Source: Variovorax ginsengisoli (GTDB lineage Bacteria; Pseudomonadota; Gammaproteobacteria; Burkholderiales; Burkholderiaceae_C). Taken from it: a stretch of 64,000 bases of DNA. Below are positions 46,797 through 56,332 of this stretch, one piece after another. Numbering within the stretch: position 1 is the stretch's first letter; each line of letters begins with the position of its first letter. The position numbers and the translations under genes are program-made. The stretch is from the NCBI RefSeq assembly GCF_006438845.1, contig NZ_RCZJ01000001.1:1116001-1180000 (forward strand), read 5' to 3'. The notes beneath the pieces are model-generated. The model had not been told where the DNA came from, did no database searches, and saw only the letters and a program-made list of their open reading frames with translations.

Positions 46797-47408
46797 TCAG
46801 TGCAGCCCGCCGCCGTAGTTTTCTTCCCGAATCACGCGCGGCGTGACTTCGCGCGGCTCGATGCTCACCGGCTGGTACACAACCCGCTTGAGCTCTTCGT
46901 CGTAACGCATCTCGACATGCCCCGACAGCGGGAAGTCCTTGCGGAACGGATGGCCGATGAAGCCGTAGTCGGTCAGGATGCGGCGCAGGTCTTCATGACC
47001 TTCGAACACGATGCCATACAGGTCGAAGGCCTCGCGCTCGAACCAGTTGGCCGAGTTCCAGATCTGCATCACCGACGGCAGCATCGGGAAGTCGTCGTCT
47101 GCACAGAAAACCTTCACGCGCACACGCTGGTTCAGGCTCACCGACAGCAGGTGCGAGACGGCGCAGTAGCGCAGTCCTTCCCAGTCGGTATCGCGGTAGG
47201 CCGAGTAGTCCACGCCGCACAGGTCGATGAGTTGCTCGAACTTGCAGCCGGGCGCATCACGCAAGGTCTGCATGGCCGCCAGATAATCCGCAGCCCTCAC
47301 CACCAGCGTGACTTCACCGAGCGCGACATCAATGCGCTTGACCTTGTCGCCCAGCGCCAGAGAAATGGTGTCCTTGAGGACATCGGGATCGATCGCAAAA
47401 GCTGTCAT
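46797..47408 (-). CDS. nuoC: NADH-quinone oxidoreductase subunit C
   Basis: A 203-residue 30-kDa subunit. The signature ERE-x-FDL-x-GI is present as [17 protein letters not shown] (about residues 125-141), followed by [19 protein letters not shown]. It stands separately from nuoD, not fused as in E. coli. Confidence 0.97.
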   Translation of the reverse strand: MTAFAIDPDVLKDTISLALGDKVKRIDVALGEVTLVVRAADYLAAMQTLRDAPGCKFEQLIDLCGVDYSAYRDTDWEGLRYCAVSHLLSVSLNQRVRVKVFCADDDFPMLPSVMQIWNSANWFEREAFDLYGIVFEGHEDLRRILTDYGFIGHPFRKDFPLSGHVEMRYDEELKRVVYQPVSIEPREVTPRVIREENYGGGLH

Positions 47409-47417
47409 GGCTATCCG

Positions 47418-47900
47418 TCAGGCGCGGGCAATGGTGTTGGTGCGGCGCACCTTCTGCTGCAGTTGGATGATCCCGTAGATCAACGCTTCGGCCGTCGGCG
47501 GGCAACCCGGTACATACACGTCGACCGGCACGATGCGGTCGCAGCCGCGCACCACCGAATAGCTGTAGTGGTAATACCCGCCACCGTTGGCACAGGAACC
47601 CATCGACAGCACCCAACGAGGCTCGGCCATCTGGTCGTACACCTTGCGCAGCGCCGGCGCCATCTTGTTGCACAGCGTGCCGGCCACGATCATCAGATCG
47701 GACTGGCGCGGGCTGGCGCGGAACACCTCCGCACCGAAGCGGCCGATGTCGTAGCGCGCGGCGGCCGCGTGCATCATCTCGACCGCGCAGCAGGCCAGAC
47801 CGAAGGTCATGGGCCACAACGAGCCGGTCTTGGCCCAATTCACCACCGAGTCGTACGACGTGGTGACGAAGCCTTCTTTGAAAACGCCTTCAATGGCCAT
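47418..47900 (-). CDS. nuoB: NADH-quinone oxidoreductase subunit B
   Basis: A 160-residue subunit holding terminal cluster N2. Cluster residues are the adjacent cysteines in [10 protein letters not shown] (about residues 35-40), the Cys of [10 protein letters not shown] (about residue 101) and VPGCPPTAE (about residue 131). Typical length; 26 bp after nuoA. Confidence 0.97.
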   Translation of the reverse strand: MAIEGVFKEGFVTTSYDSVVNWAKTGSLWPMTFGLACCAVEMMHAAAARYDIGRFGAEVFRASPRQSDLMIVAGTLCNKMAPALRKVYDQMAEPRWVLSMGSCANGGGYYHYSYSVVRGCDRIVPVDVYVPGCPPTAEALIYGIIQLQQKVRRTNTIARA

Positions 47901-47926
47901 GGCTGTCCCTTGTTGCCGGATTCCGG

Positions 47927-48286
47927 CTATTCCCAGTCAAGCGCACCCTTTTTCCATTCGTAGGCGAAGCCCACGACGAGGATCGCCAGGAAGATCACGA
48001 CCGCCCAGAAGCCTGCCAAACCCACTTCCTTGAGCGCGACGGCCCACGGAAAGAGAAAAGCGATTTCCAGGTCGAAAAGAATGAACAGGATGGCCACCAG
48101 GTAATAGCGGACATCGAACTGCATGCGGGCGTTTTCGAAAGCTTCGAAGCCGCATTCATAGGGAGAATTCTTGGCCGCGTCGGGCCGGTTCGGCCCGAGG
48201 ATGTAGCCGAGAACCTGGGGAGCGATGCCGACCCCGATGCCGACCAGAATAAACAACAGGACGGGGAGGTAGGAATCGAGGTTCAT
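47927..48286 (-). CDS. nuoA: NADH-quinone oxidoreductase subunit A
   Basis: A 119-residue three-helix subunit; [21 protein letters not shown] (about residues 43-63) contains the switch Cys loop, and [15 protein letters not shown] the conserved acidic helix. ATG 48286 begins MNLDSYLP; eight extra codons upstream lack similarity. First nuo gene; the promoter must lie between it and the tRNA gene or further upstream. Confidence 0.96.
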   Translation of the reverse strand: MNLDSYLPVLLFILVGIGVGIAPQVLGYILGPNRPDAAKNSPYECGFEAFENARMQFDVRYYLVAILFILFDLEIAFLFPWAVALKEVGLAGFWAVVIFLAILVVGFAYEWKKGALDWE

Positions 48287-48351
48287 CAGGGTTCTATCAC
48301 CGCTTGACACCGACAGAAGCCAACCTTGCGCTGACTCCTGCCGATGAGATT

Positions 48352-48436
48352 TGGTGCGGTCGGCGAGACTCGAACTCGCACAGCTTTCGCCACTACCCCC
48401 TCAAGATAGCGTGTCTACCAATTTCACCACGACCGC
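48352..48436 (-). tRNA. tRNA-Leu, anticodon GAG
   Basis: An 85-base class II tRNA with encoded CCA. The seven-base acceptor stem GCGGTCG/CGACCGC is perfect, the D-arm has AAATTGGTAGACAC, the anticodon stem CTATC/GGTAG closes the loop TTGAGGG giving GAG (reads CUU and CUC), a short variable arm follows, and the T-loop GAGTTCGAGTCTC is standard. It lies between secG and nuoA on the same strand. The T-run and gene spacing allow it to be processed from a secG-nuo transcript. Confidence 0.96.
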
Positions 48437-48556
48437 GGTTTTTGCTGCCCGGATGGCATGAGGAACCTAAGAGGTTTTTGGCTTTCCGGAACAGCTTTAG
48501 AGTTTACCCTGAAATGCAGCGCTTTTCACTGGACCACTGCATCGAATGCATGCAGT

Positions 48557-48964
48557 TTACTTCGCAGGAATCTGCGCCGCGCCCGAAGTCGGCGCAGCAG
48601 GGGCCGATGCAGGCGCGGCCGGTGCCGGGACTGCCGCGGGAATCTGCGATGCCGAGCCCGATGCAGCCGGTGCAGGCGCACCGATGGCCGCGCGCTCGAG
48701 CAAGCTGTTGCCGCCTGCTGCAGGGCGCGCGTGGCTGAAATAGGCCAGCAACAGCGTGGTCACGAAGAACACGGCGGCCAGAACCGCCGTGGTGCGCGAC
48801 AGAAAGTTCGCGCTGCCGCTGGCGCCGAACAAACTGCCGGCGCTGCCGCTGCCGAACGCTGCGCCCATGTCGGCGCCCTTGCCGTGCTGCACCAGGATGA
48901 GGCCGATCATCGCGAGTGCGGTCAGCATCTGCACGCCGACGAGGATATTGAGGACCATGTTCAT
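48557..48964 (-). CDS. secG: Preprotein translocase subunit SecG
   Basis: A 135-residue two-helix membrane protein. NILVGVQMLTALAMIGLILVQHGKGADMGAAFGSG is the family N-terminus (helix then GKGADMG), and a second helix TAVLAAVFFVTTLLLAYF follows; the C-terminal 50 residues are an Ala/Pro-rich tail. It stabilises SecYE during secretion. Neighbours tpiA upstream and tRNA-Leu downstream match the usual order. Confidence 0.95.
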   Translation of the reverse strand: MNMVLNILVGVQMLTALAMIGLILVQHGKGADMGAAFGSGSAGSLFGASGSANFLSRTTAVLAAVFFVTTLLLAYFSHARPAAGGNSLLERAAIGAPAPAASGSASQIPAAVPAPAAPASAPAAPTSGAAQIPAK

Positions 48965-48995
48965 TTCTTGTTTACTCCTAAGGGGGCGACAACGC

Positions 48996-49751
48996 TCAGC
49001 GCGCGGCGCCGATGATCTGCAGAAAGTCGGGGGCCTTGAGCGACGCGCCGCCGATCAGTCCGCCATCGATGTCGGGTTGGCTCAGCAGTTCAGAAGCGTT
49101 CGCCGCATTCATGCTGCCGCCATAAAGGAGGCGGATTGCCGCGGAATGCTCGCTGGCGGCATGGTGCAGCTGCGCGCGCAGCACCGCATGCACGCCTTGC
49201 GCCTGTTCAGGCGTTGCCGTCTTGCCCGTGCCGATGGCCCAGACCGGCTCGTACGCCACAACGATCTCACTGATGCAATGGCCATTGACGTGAATCACCG
49301 CGGCGAGTTGACGCTTCACCACCTCTTCGGTGCGGCCGGCGTCGCGTTCGGCAAGCGTTTCGCCCACGCACACGATTGGCGTGATGCCGTTGGCGAGTGC
49401 GGCAGCCGCCTTCGCTGCAACGATCTCGTCGATTTCGCCGTGGTACTGGCGCCGTTCCGAGTGACCGACGATGGCGTAGCGCACACCGAAATCCTTGAGC
49501 ATCGCTGCCGACTGTTCGCCGGTGAACGCCCCATGAGACTGCGCGGAGATGTCTTGCGCCCCGAGAGCAACCTGCGAACCCGCAACCAGTGACTGCACCT
49601 GCGAAAAGTAAGGCGCAGGGACACAGACCGCGACATCGCAGCCAGGCCTGCCCACGTCGTGCAGCAGCGCATTCAAAAGCGCCTCGTTGGCAGACAGGCT
49701 GCCATTCATCTTCCAGTTGCCGGCAATCAGCTTCCGTCGAGTCATCGTCAT
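48996..49751 (-). CDS. tpiA: Triosephosphate isomerase
   Basis: A 251-residue TIM-barrel enzyme that interconverts dihydroxyacetone phosphate and glyceraldehyde 3-phosphate. AGNWKMNG holds the substrate lysine (about residue 14), IVGHSERRQ the catalytic His (about 96) and AYEPVWAIGTG the catalytic Glu (about 168); LYGGSMNAAN and IDGGLIGGASL bind phosphate. ATG 49751 or 49745 are both possible starts. Confidence 0.97.
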   Translation of the reverse strand: MTMTRRKLIAGNWKMNGSLSANEALLNALLHDVGRPGCDVAVCVPAPYFSQVQSLVAGSQVALGAQDISAQSHGAFTGEQSAAMLKDFGVRYAIVGHSERRQYHGEIDEIVAAKAAAALANGITPIVCVGETLAERDAGRTEEVVKRQLAAVIHVNGHCISEIVVAYEPVWAIGTGKTATPEQAQGVHAVLRAQLHHAASEHSAAIRLLYGGSMNAANASELLSQPDIDGGLIGGASLKAPDFLQIIGAAR

Positions 49752-49764
49752 GTGATTCCGTTGT

Positions 49765-50763
49765 TCACCAGGTCAGCACGATCTTGCCGATGTGGTGGTT
49801 CGACTCCATGAGGACATGGGCCTGCGCTGCGCCGCTGGGATCGCCAACAGCGGCGAAAGTGCTATGCACGACCGGCTTGATCGCGCCGCTTTCCAGCAGC
49901 GGCCACACCTTGTCGTGGAGCGCCTTGGCGATCGCACCCTTGAACGCGATGGGACGTGGACGCAGTGTCGAGCCCGTGATCGTCAGCCGGCGGCGCAGCA
50001 CCAGCCCGGCATTGATTTCGGCCTTGACGCCACCCTGCACCGCGATGATGACCAGCCGGCCGTCTTCGGCCAGGCAGTCGATCTCGCGCGCTACGTAGTC
50101 ACCGGCCACCATGTCCAGGATCACGTCAACGCCCTTGCCGTCGGTGATGCGCTTCACTTCGGCGACGAAGTCATTCGACTTGTAGTTGATCGCATGGTCG
50201 GCACCCAGCTTCAGGCAGGCCTCGCACTTGTCGTCGCTGCCTGCCGTAACGATGACCGTGGCGCCCATGGCCTTGCCGAGTTGGATCGCGGTCACGCCGA
50301 TGCCGCTCGAACCGCCCTGGATCAGCAGCGTCTCGCCCTTCTGGAGGCGTCCGCGATCGAACACGTTGCTCCAGACGGTGAAGAAAGTCTCAGGAAGCGA
50401 AGCGGCATCGAGGTCGCTCCAACCCTTGGGCGATGGCAAACATTGCGCGACGGGCGCCACGCAGAGTTCTGCGTAGCCGCCACCCGCCACCAGAGCGCAG
50501 ACGCGGTCGCCGATGGCCAGGCCGGCGTCGGCCAGCGCTTTGGCGTCGCCCGCCACGATCTTGCCGGCGACTTCGAGGCCCGGAAGGTCAGAGGCACCCG
50601 GCGGTACCGGATAGTTGCCCGTGCGTTGCAGCACGTCGGGGCGATTCACGCCGCTGGCGGCGACACGAATGAGTAGTTCGCCCTCGCCCGCAACCGGGTT
50701 GGGCCGGTCAGCGACGCGCAGCACGTCCGGCGCACCGAACGAAGTGATTTCAATGGCTTTCAT
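49765..50763 (-). CDS. NAD(P)H:quinone oxidoreductase, zinc-free MDR (PIG3-like)
   Basis: A 332-residue medium-chain dehydrogenase/reductase without the catalytic zinc ligands. The N-terminal GroES-like domain has DVLQRTGNYPVPPGAS and GLEVAGKI; the nucleotide domain has LLIQGGSSGIGVTAIQLGKAMG (about residues 143-164). It resembles the PIG3 quinone oxidoreductases that reduce quinones with NADPH. It is 13 bp upstream of tpiA and 44 bp after pnp, so pnp-qor-tpiA-secG may share a transcript. Confidence 0.92.
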   Translation of the reverse strand: MKAIEITSFGAPDVLRVADRPNPVAGEGELLIRVAASGVNRPDVLQRTGNYPVPPGASDLPGLEVAGKIVAGDAKALADAGLAIGDRVCALVAGGGYAELCVAPVAQCLPSPKGWSDLDAASLPETFFTVWSNVFDRGRLQKGETLLIQGGSSGIGVTAIQLGKAMGATVIVTAGSDDKCEACLKLGADHAINYKSNDFVAEVKRITDGKGVDVILDMVAGDYVAREIDCLAEDGRLVIIAVQGGVKAEINAGLVLRRRLTITGSTLRPRPIAFKGAIAKALHDKVWPLLESGAIKPVVHSTFAAVGDPSGAAQAHVLMESNHHIGKIVLTW

Positions 50764-50807
50764 GATGGGAACGAGGGACGCGGCTCACGCCGCCGCCCTC
50801 TTCTTTC

Positions 50808-53120
50808 TCAGCCTTGCTGATCGCCGCCGCGGTTGGCGTCCTGCGCCGGCTGCGGTGCGCCCTGCTCGGGTGCCTGCTCGCCGCCGTTGCCACGCTCTTC
50901 GAAGCGCGGAGGACGATCGCCGCGCGGTGCGCGGTCGCCACGGTCTTCACGCGGGCCGCGGTCGCTGCGCGGCGGACGGTCGCCACGGTCTTCGCGCGGT
51001 GCGCGTTCCTGGAACTCCATGCCGGCCGGACGCTCGGTCAGCGCTTTCATGGAAAGCTTGACGCGACCCTTTTCGTCGGTCTCGAGCACCTTGACCTTGA
51101 CGATCTGGCCTTCGCTCAAGTAGTCCTGCACGCGCTCGACGCGCTCATGGGCGATCTGGCTGATGTGCAGCAGGCCGTCCTTGCCGGGCAGCAGGTTGAT
51201 GAGCGCGCCGAAGTCCAGGATCTTGGTGACCGGGCCTTCGTACACCTTGCCGATTTCGACTTCCGCCGTGATCTGTTCGATGCGCTTCTTGGCCAGTTCC
51301 GCCTTTTCAGGGTCGACCGAGGCGATGGTGATGGTGCCGTCTTCGTCGATGTTGATCGTCGTGCCGGTTTCTTCCTGCAGGCCACGGATGACCGCACCGC
51401 CCTTGCCGATCACGTCGCGGATCTTCTCGGGGTTGATCTTCAGCGTAGTCATGCGGGGCGCGAAGTTCGAGACTTCGGCCTTGGCCTCGCCCATCGCTTC
51501 CTGCATCTTGCCGAGGATGTGCATGCGTGCTTCCTTGGCTTGCGCCAGGGCGACCTGCATGATTTCCTTCGTGATGCCCTGGATCTTGATGTCCATCTGC
51601 AGCGCGGTAATACCATTGGTCGTGCCGGCCACCTTGAAGTCCATGTCGCCCAGGTGATCTTCATCGCCCAGGATGTCGGTCAGCACCGCGAAGCGGTTGC
51701 CTTCCTTGATGAGGCCCATGGCAATGCCGGCGACGTGCGCCTTCATCGGCACGCCGGCGTCCATCATCGACAGGCAGCCGCCGCAGACCGAAGCCATCGA
51801 CGACGAGCCGTTCGACTCGGTGATTTCCGAGACGACGCGCACCGTGTACGGGAATTCTTCCTTCGACGGCAGCACGGCGACGAGCGCGCGCTTGGCGAGT
51901 CGGCCGTGGCCGATTTCACGGCGCTTGGTCGAGCCCATGCGGCCCACTTCGCCGGTGGCGAACGGAGGCATGTTGTAGTGGAACAGGAAGCGGTCTTCGT
52001 ACTCGCCCATCAGCGCGTCGATGCGCTGTGCGTCGCGCTCGGTACCGAGCGTGGTAATGACCAATGCCTGCGTCTCACCGCGGGTGAACAGCGCAGAACC
52101 GTGGGTGCGGGGCAGCACGGAATTGCGGATCTCGATCGGGCGCACGGTGCGCGTGTCGCGGCCGTCGATGCGAGGCTCGCCTTCGAGGATCTGGCTACGA
52201 ACGATCTTCGACTCGATCGCGAACAGCAGATCGCTGACCTTGCCCGAATCGAAAGGCTCGCCGCTTTCCTTGAGCGCAGCCATCACGCCGGCGTTGGCTT
52301 CGCGCAAGGCTTGGGTACGGGCTTGCTTGCTGCGAATCTGATAGACGGCGCGCAACTTCTCTTCGGCCAGGCCGTTGACCTTGGCGACGAAGGCTTCGTC
52401 TTCGACAGGCGCCTTCCAGTCCCACATCGGCTTGCCGGCTTCGCGGACGAGCTCATGGATGGCGCTGATCGCGATGTTGGCCTGTTCATGGCCGAACACC
52501 ACGCCGCCCAGCATGATCTCTTCGCTCAATTGCTGAGCTTCCGATTCGACCATCAGCACGGCTGCTTCGGTGCCGGCAACGATCAGGTCCATCTGCGAAT
52601 CCTTGCGGGCGGTCTGGCCCGGATTCAGCACGTACTGGCCATTGACGTAGCCCACGCGCGCAGCGCCGATCGGGCCGCTGAACGGGATGCCGGAAATCGA
52701 CAGCGCGGCGGACACGCCGATCATGGCGGCGATATCGGCATCGACTTCAGGGTTGAGCGACAGCGTGTGGATCACCACGTGCACGTCGTTCAGGAAACCT
52801 TCCGGAAACAACGGGCGGATTGGGCGGTCGATCAGGCGGCTGGTCAGCGTTTCGTGTTCGCTGGGCTTGGCTTCGCGCTTGAAGAAGCTCCCGGGGATCT
52901 TGCCCGCTGCGTAGGTCTTCTCGATGTAGTCGACGGTCAGCGGGAAGAAATCCTGGCCGGCCTTGGCGGTCTTGGCAGCGACGACGGTGGCGAGCACCAC
53001 GGTACCGTCGATGTTGACGATGACGGCGCCGCCGGACTGACGGGCGATCTCACCGGTTTCCAGAATGACGGTCTTGTCGCCCCATTGGAAGGACTTCGTG
53101 ACTTTGTTGAAGAGGCTCAT
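50808..53120 (-). CDS. pnp: Polyribonucleotide nucleotidyltransferase (PNPase)
   Basis: A 770-residue phosphorolytic 3'-5' exonuclease of the RNA degradosome. Order: first RNase PH-like domain, helical linker, second RNase PH domain (with [15 protein letters not shown] and [19 protein letters not shown]-like catalytic region), KH domain ([17 protein letters not shown], about residue 570) and S1 domain (about 620-690). The tail from about residue 705 is low complexity, rich in Arg, Asp, Gly and Pro (repeats like EDRGDR), longer than in E. coli and likely a disordered RNA or partner-binding region. ATG 53120 is preceded by AGGAGC. Confidence 0.96.
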   Translation of the reverse strand: MSLFNKVTKSFQWGDKTVILETGEIARQSGGAVIVNIDGTVVLATVVAAKTAKAGQDFFPLTVDYIEKTYAAGKIPGSFFKREAKPSEHETLTSRLIDRPIRPLFPEGFLNDVHVVIHTLSLNPEVDADIAAMIGVSAALSISGIPFSGPIGAARVGYVNGQYVLNPGQTARKDSQMDLIVAGTEAAVLMVESEAQQLSEEIMLGGVVFGHEQANIAISAIHELVREAGKPMWDWKAPVEDEAFVAKVNGLAEEKLRAVYQIRSKQARTQALREANAGVMAALKESGEPFDSGKVSDLLFAIESKIVRSQILEGEPRIDGRDTRTVRPIEIRNSVLPRTHGSALFTRGETQALVITTLGTERDAQRIDALMGEYEDRFLFHYNMPPFATGEVGRMGSTKRREIGHGRLAKRALVAVLPSKEEFPYTVRVVSEITESNGSSSMASVCGGCLSMMDAGVPMKAHVAGIAMGLIKEGNRFAVLTDILGDEDHLGDMDFKVAGTTNGITALQMDIKIQGITKEIMQVALAQAKEARMHILGKMQEAMGEAKAEVSNFAPRMTTLKINPEKIRDVIGKGGAVIRGLQEETGTTINIDEDGTITIASVDPEKAELAKKRIEQITAEVEIGKVYEGPVTKILDFGALINLLPGKDGLLHISQIAHERVERVQDYLSEGQIVKVKVLETDEKGRVKLSMKALTERPAGMEFQERAPREDRGDRPPRSDRGPREDRGDRAPRGDRPPRFEERGNGGEQAPEQGAPQPAQDANRGGDQQG

Positions 53121-53172
53121 GTGTTGCTCCTGTTGTGGTGCGGCCACCGTCGATGGACGGCTCCGCAGGGTT

Positions 53173-53261
53173 GGAGCGCTTCGCAGAACACGATGCCATT
53201 CCAACGAAATTCAGCTTGAACTTCCTTGGAATGACACAGCTTCGCTCTGTTCTGACGCTCC
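53173..53261 (-). promoter_or_regulatory. Long imperfect hairpin in the pnp leader
   Basis: Three separate arm pairs line up in order: 53173-53178 with 53256-53261, 53184-53190 with 53248-53254, and 53197-53204 with 53226-53233. Together they make an interrupted double-stranded rod of some 30 bp ahead of the pnp start. In E. coli a pnp leader duplex is cut by RNase III and lets PNPase repress its own mRNA; a like role here is inferred from place and shape. Confidence 0.7.
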
Positions 53262-53280
53262 GAAAACTTGTTCGCGAAGT

Positions 53281-53320
53281 AAAAAACGCCTGAGCTAGCG
53301 GACTAACCCAGGCGTTTTTT
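53281..53320 (-). terminator. Intrinsic terminator after rpsO
   Basis: A 12-bp perfect stem (53281-53292 with 53309-53320) ends in a run of six T on either strand, with a 16-base loop. On the minus strand it lies 15 bp after the rpsO stop, ahead of pnp, matching the partial terminator between these genes in other proteobacteria. It is symmetric and could work in both directions. Confidence 0.85.
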
Positions 53321-53334
53321 GCATGCGATTCGAA

Positions 53335-53601
53335 TTACTTCCGCAGACCCAGCTTGGCGATCAGCGCGGTGTAACGGTCGGCATCCTTGGACTTGAGGTA
53401 GTCCAGGAGCTTGCGGCGGCGACTCACCATGCGCAGCAGGCCACGGCGACCGTGATGGTCCTTGGCGTGGGTCTTGAAGTGAGGGGTCAGCTCGTTGATG
53501 CGAGCGGTCAGCAGTGCGACTTGCACTTCCGGACTGCCCGTGTCGTTGGCGGCGCGGGCGTTGTCCTTGACGACTTCGGCCTTGATGGAGGCTGCGATCA
53601 T
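53335..53601 (-). CDS. rpsO: 30S ribosomal protein S15
   Basis: An 88-residue ribosomal protein that binds the 16S rRNA central domain. [36 protein letters not shown] and the ending [13 protein letters not shown] are standard S15, usual length 88-89. ATG 53601 begins [10 protein letters not shown]; the open frame upstream crosses non-coding repeat. It is followed by a terminator and pnp, the usual order. Confidence 0.97.
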   Translation of the reverse strand: MIAASIKAEVVKDNARAANDTGSPEVQVALLTARINELTPHFKTHAKDHHGRRGLLRMVSRRRKLLDYLKSKDADRYTALIAKLGLRK

Positions 53602-53696
53602 GATGATTTCCTTCGTTCCAAATAGTTTGACTTGCGGTGTGCGCTGGAACTGCACGCACCGTGTGCCTTGCGGCGAATAGCCAAACATTATAGCTC

Positions 53697-53802
53697 GAGC
53701 TTGGCTCGCCCCCAGGTCGCGCTCACTGCGTGTAGCGCTCCGCATCCCCTATAGGGGGGGGGTAACACCAGCGGCCCGGCGAAGCCGGTTCCGCGGTGTT
53801 TC
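53697..53802. repeat. GC-rich intergenic repeat-like element with hairpins
   Basis: This 100-bp stretch holds a perfect 12-base palindrome CCCCTATAGGGG (53746-53757) inside a G-run, then a hairpin 53764-53800 with paired blocks AACACC/GGTGTT, GCGG/CCGC and CCGGC/GCCGG around a GAA loop. I remember very similar sequence from many intergenic places in Comamonadaceae, which would make it a multicopy family; the hairpin could also terminate the aminotransferase mRNA that ends at 53860. Confidence 0.65.
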
Positions 53803-53859
53803 ACGAACAGGCAACGGCCTACGACCGGGGCCCGCTCATCGAATTGGCACGCCAGTTGC

Positions 53860-55020
53860 CTATTTTTGACCGGCAAGCCAGGTTTGGAGGCGGCGGACGC
53901 CTTCGACCAGGCGCTGTGGATCTTTCGACGCGAAGCACCACCGCAGCCAACCCTGCGCCTCCGGCGCAAACGCGTTCCCCGGCGCCAGGCCAAGGCCAGC
54001 TTCAGTGACCAGGCGCTTGGCCACATCCAGAGAGTCGTCAAAGCCGTCGAGCTTGAAGAATGCATACATGCCGCCTTTGGCGGGTGCCACTTGCACGCCC
54101 GGCACTGCCGCCAGCAATGGCACCAGCACGTCGCGACAGGCCTTCAGATGGGCGACGACGCGGGGCGTGATGTCCTTGCCATGCTGGATCGCGGCCACGC
54201 CCGCGCGCTGCGTGAAGACGCTCGCACAAGAGGTGTTGAACTCGATCAGCTTGCCCATGCCGTCCATCAATGCCGGCGGCAACACCAGCCAGCCCAGTCG
54301 CCAGCCGGTCATCAGGAAGCTCTTGGAGAAACTGTGCGCCACCACGAGGCGATCGTCCGGCGTGGCCACATCCAGGAAGCTGGGCGCGCAGCCGTTCGGC
54401 GTCGGCTCGAAGTACAACCGCTCGTACACCTCGTCGGCCAGGATCCAGGTGCCAGTCCCGCGGCAATGATCGAGGATGGCTCGCTGCTCGTCGCCGGTCA
54501 GCGTCCAGCCGGTCGGGTTGTTCGGCGCGTTGACGATCAGCAGCTTGGTTCGCGGCGTGATCGCCGTGCGCAGCGCGTCGAGATCGAGCGTCCACTCTCC
54601 ATCGACCGGCTTCAGCGCGACGGTGCGCACCGTCGCGCCCATGATCGCCGGCTGCGCTACCAGGTTCGGCCACACCGGCGTCACGGCGACGACCTCGTCG
54701 CCCGCATCGACCAGCGCCTGCACCGCCAGCATCAACGCGTTCACGCCACCGGAAGTCACCGCGATGCGCGACGCATCGATCCGAGGGTGCAGCGCGCTGG
54801 CGTAACTGGCAATGGCTTCGCGCAGTTCCGGCAGGCCGAGGTTGTGCGCGTAGAAGGTTTCGCCGCGCTGCAGCGAATCGATCGCGGCCTGGCGTACCAC
54901 GTCGGGCGTGATTTCGTCACTCTCGCCGAACCAGAAGGCCAGCACGTCGTCGCGGCCGATGCCGGCGTTGGCGACTTCGCGGATCTTGGAAGCTTCGAGG
55001 TCGAGGATGGCTTGGCGCAT
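53860..55020 (-). CDS. PLP-dependent aminotransferase, class I/II
   Basis: A 386-residue fold-type I aminotransferase. Visible are the cofactor-phosphate loop SGGVNALML, NAPNNPTGW (about residue 170, substrate and PLP Asn), ADEVYERL with the Asp, and SFSKSFLMTGWRLGW with the Schiff-base Lys (about residue 232). It resembles aspartate-type aminotransferases with unspecified substrate. It begins 18 bp after the neighbouring Tat-type binding-protein gene and is probably co-transcribed with it. Confidence 0.9.
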   Translation of the reverse strand: MRQAILDLEASKIREVANAGIGRDDVLAFWFGESDEITPDVVRQAAIDSLQRGETFYAHNLGLPELREAIASYASALHPRIDASRIAVTSGGVNALMLAVQALVDAGDEVVAVTPVWPNLVAQPAIMGATVRTVALKPVDGEWTLDLDALRTAITPRTKLLIVNAPNNPTGWTLTGDEQRAILDHCRGTGTWILADEVYERLYFEPTPNGCAPSFLDVATPDDRLVVAHSFSKSFLMTGWRLGWLVLPPALMDGMGKLIEFNTSCASVFTQRAGVAAIQHGKDITPRVVAHLKACRDVLVPLLAAVPGVQVAPAKGGMYAFFKLDGFDDSLDVAKRLVTEAGLGLAPGNAFAPEAQGWLRWCFASKDPQRLVEGVRRLQTWLAGQK

Positions 55021-55038
55021 GTCTTTTTCTCCTGCCCG

Positions 55039-56322
55039 TCAGGGCCGTTGCATCTTGCAAGTGGTGGGCATTTCGGCGCGCTCGGCAGCGACGGTTTTCA
55101 CGACCCGAAAGCCGTAGCCCGAGCCTTCAACGTCGAACTTCACACCCGGCGCGCCCAGCTTGTCCATCATGCCCACGACGAGCTGCTGCTGGAACTGATG
55201 GTCGGCGGCGCGCATGCGGCCGCGTTGGCCTGCCAGGGTGACGTCGGCCTGCTCCATCGCGCGCGCCACTGCGACCGTGTCGGTACTGCCCGCCCGTTCG
55301 ATGGACTGCGCGAGCGACTCAACCAGCAGTTGCATGCGCATGTGCACGTAATCGTCGGCCGCCTTGGGGAAGCGCGCGCGGAACGACTGGTAAAAGGCTT
55401 CGGACTGCGGCGTCTGCACGTTCGGAAGCCAGTCGGCCACGGCGATCACGCGGCCGATGCCCGCGTCGCCGATGGCGGCCGGCGCGCCCAGCGCGTTGCC
55501 ATAGAACGTATAGAACGTGCCGTTGAAGCCGGCCTCGCGCGCCGCTTTGACGAGCAGCGTGAGGTCGTTGCCCCAGTTGCCCGTGACGACCGCCTGCGCC
55601 CCGCTGGCGATGATCTTGGTGGCGTAGGGCGAGAAGTCTTTCACCCGTCCCATCGGATGCAACTCATCGCCAACCACCTGGACGTTGGGCCGGAGCGCAC
55701 CGAGTTGCCGCTTCGACTCGCGCAACACGGCCTGGCCGAAACTGTAGTCCTGCCCGATCAGGTACACGCGCTTGAGCGACGCGTCGTCCTTCACTACGTC
55801 CATCAGCGCCGTCACGCGCATGTCGGCATGCGCGTCGAAACGAAAGTGCCAGAAGCTGCAGCGCTCGTTGGTCAGCACCGGGTCGACGGCAGAGTAGTTG
55901 AGGAAGAGCACGCGGCGCGACGGATCGCGTTCGTTGTTCTTGTCGATGGCATCGACGAGCGCGGCCGCCGTCGCCGACGAGTTGCCCTGCAGCACGATGC
56001 GAGCGCCGTCGTCGATGGCCGCGCGCAGTGCCGACAAGGCCTCTTCGTTCTGGCCTTTGCTGTCGTAGCGCTCCAGCGCGAGCATCCGCGCGCCGCCCGG
56101 CAGTTTGATGCCGCCGCGCGCATTGACGCGTTCGACGGCCCACAGGATGTTTCGGAAAACAGCTTCGCCGGTGTTGGCGAAAGGCCCACTCATGCTCTCG
56201 ATCAGCGCCAGGCGGACGGGGCCTGAAGGCTGGGCCTGCGCGGTCCGCGAAAGGGCCGCCGCGCATAGCGCCGACGCCGCGAATTTCAAGGCCTGGCGGC
56301 GCCAAATAAAGCTCTGATTCAT
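55039..56322 (-). CDS. Branched-chain-type substrate-binding protein with Tat-like signal (orphan)
   Basis: A 427-residue Peripla_BP_6 protein. Its signal has WRRQALKF followed by an Ala-rich hydrophobic stretch ending TAQAQ, which fits a twin-arginine leader. The mature part VRLALIESMSGPFANTGEAV is typical of LivK-like proteins. No permease or ATPase is adjacent, so it either uses the liv transporter elsewhere or another system; an aminotransferase follows. ATG 56322 was chosen; the upstream frame is non-family. Confidence 0.85.
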   Translation of the reverse strand: MNQSFIWRRQALKFAASALCAAALSRTAQAQPSGPVRLALIESMSGPFANTGEAVFRNILWAVERVNARGGIKLPGGARMLALERYDSKGQNEEALSALRAAIDDGARIVLQGNSSATAAALVDAIDKNNERDPSRRVLFLNYSAVDPVLTNERCSFWHFRFDAHADMRVTALMDVVKDDASLKRVYLIGQDYSFGQAVLRESKRQLGALRPNVQVVGDELHPMGRVKDFSPYATKIIASGAQAVVTGNWGNDLTLLVKAAREAGFNGTFYTFYGNALGAPAAIGDAGIGRVIAVADWLPNVQTPQSEAFYQSFRARFPKAADDYVHMRMQLLVESLAQSIERAGSTDTVAVARAMEQADVTLAGQRGRMRAADHQFQQQLVVGMMDKLGAPGVKFDVEGSGYGFRVVKTVAAERAEMPTTCKMQRP

Positions 56323-56332
56323 TCTCTTGAAA

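Noticed and set aside
48304-48738. Plus-strand frames over the tRNA and secG tail
   Set aside because: They are shadows of the tRNA-Leu gene and of the Ala/Pro-rich end of secG.
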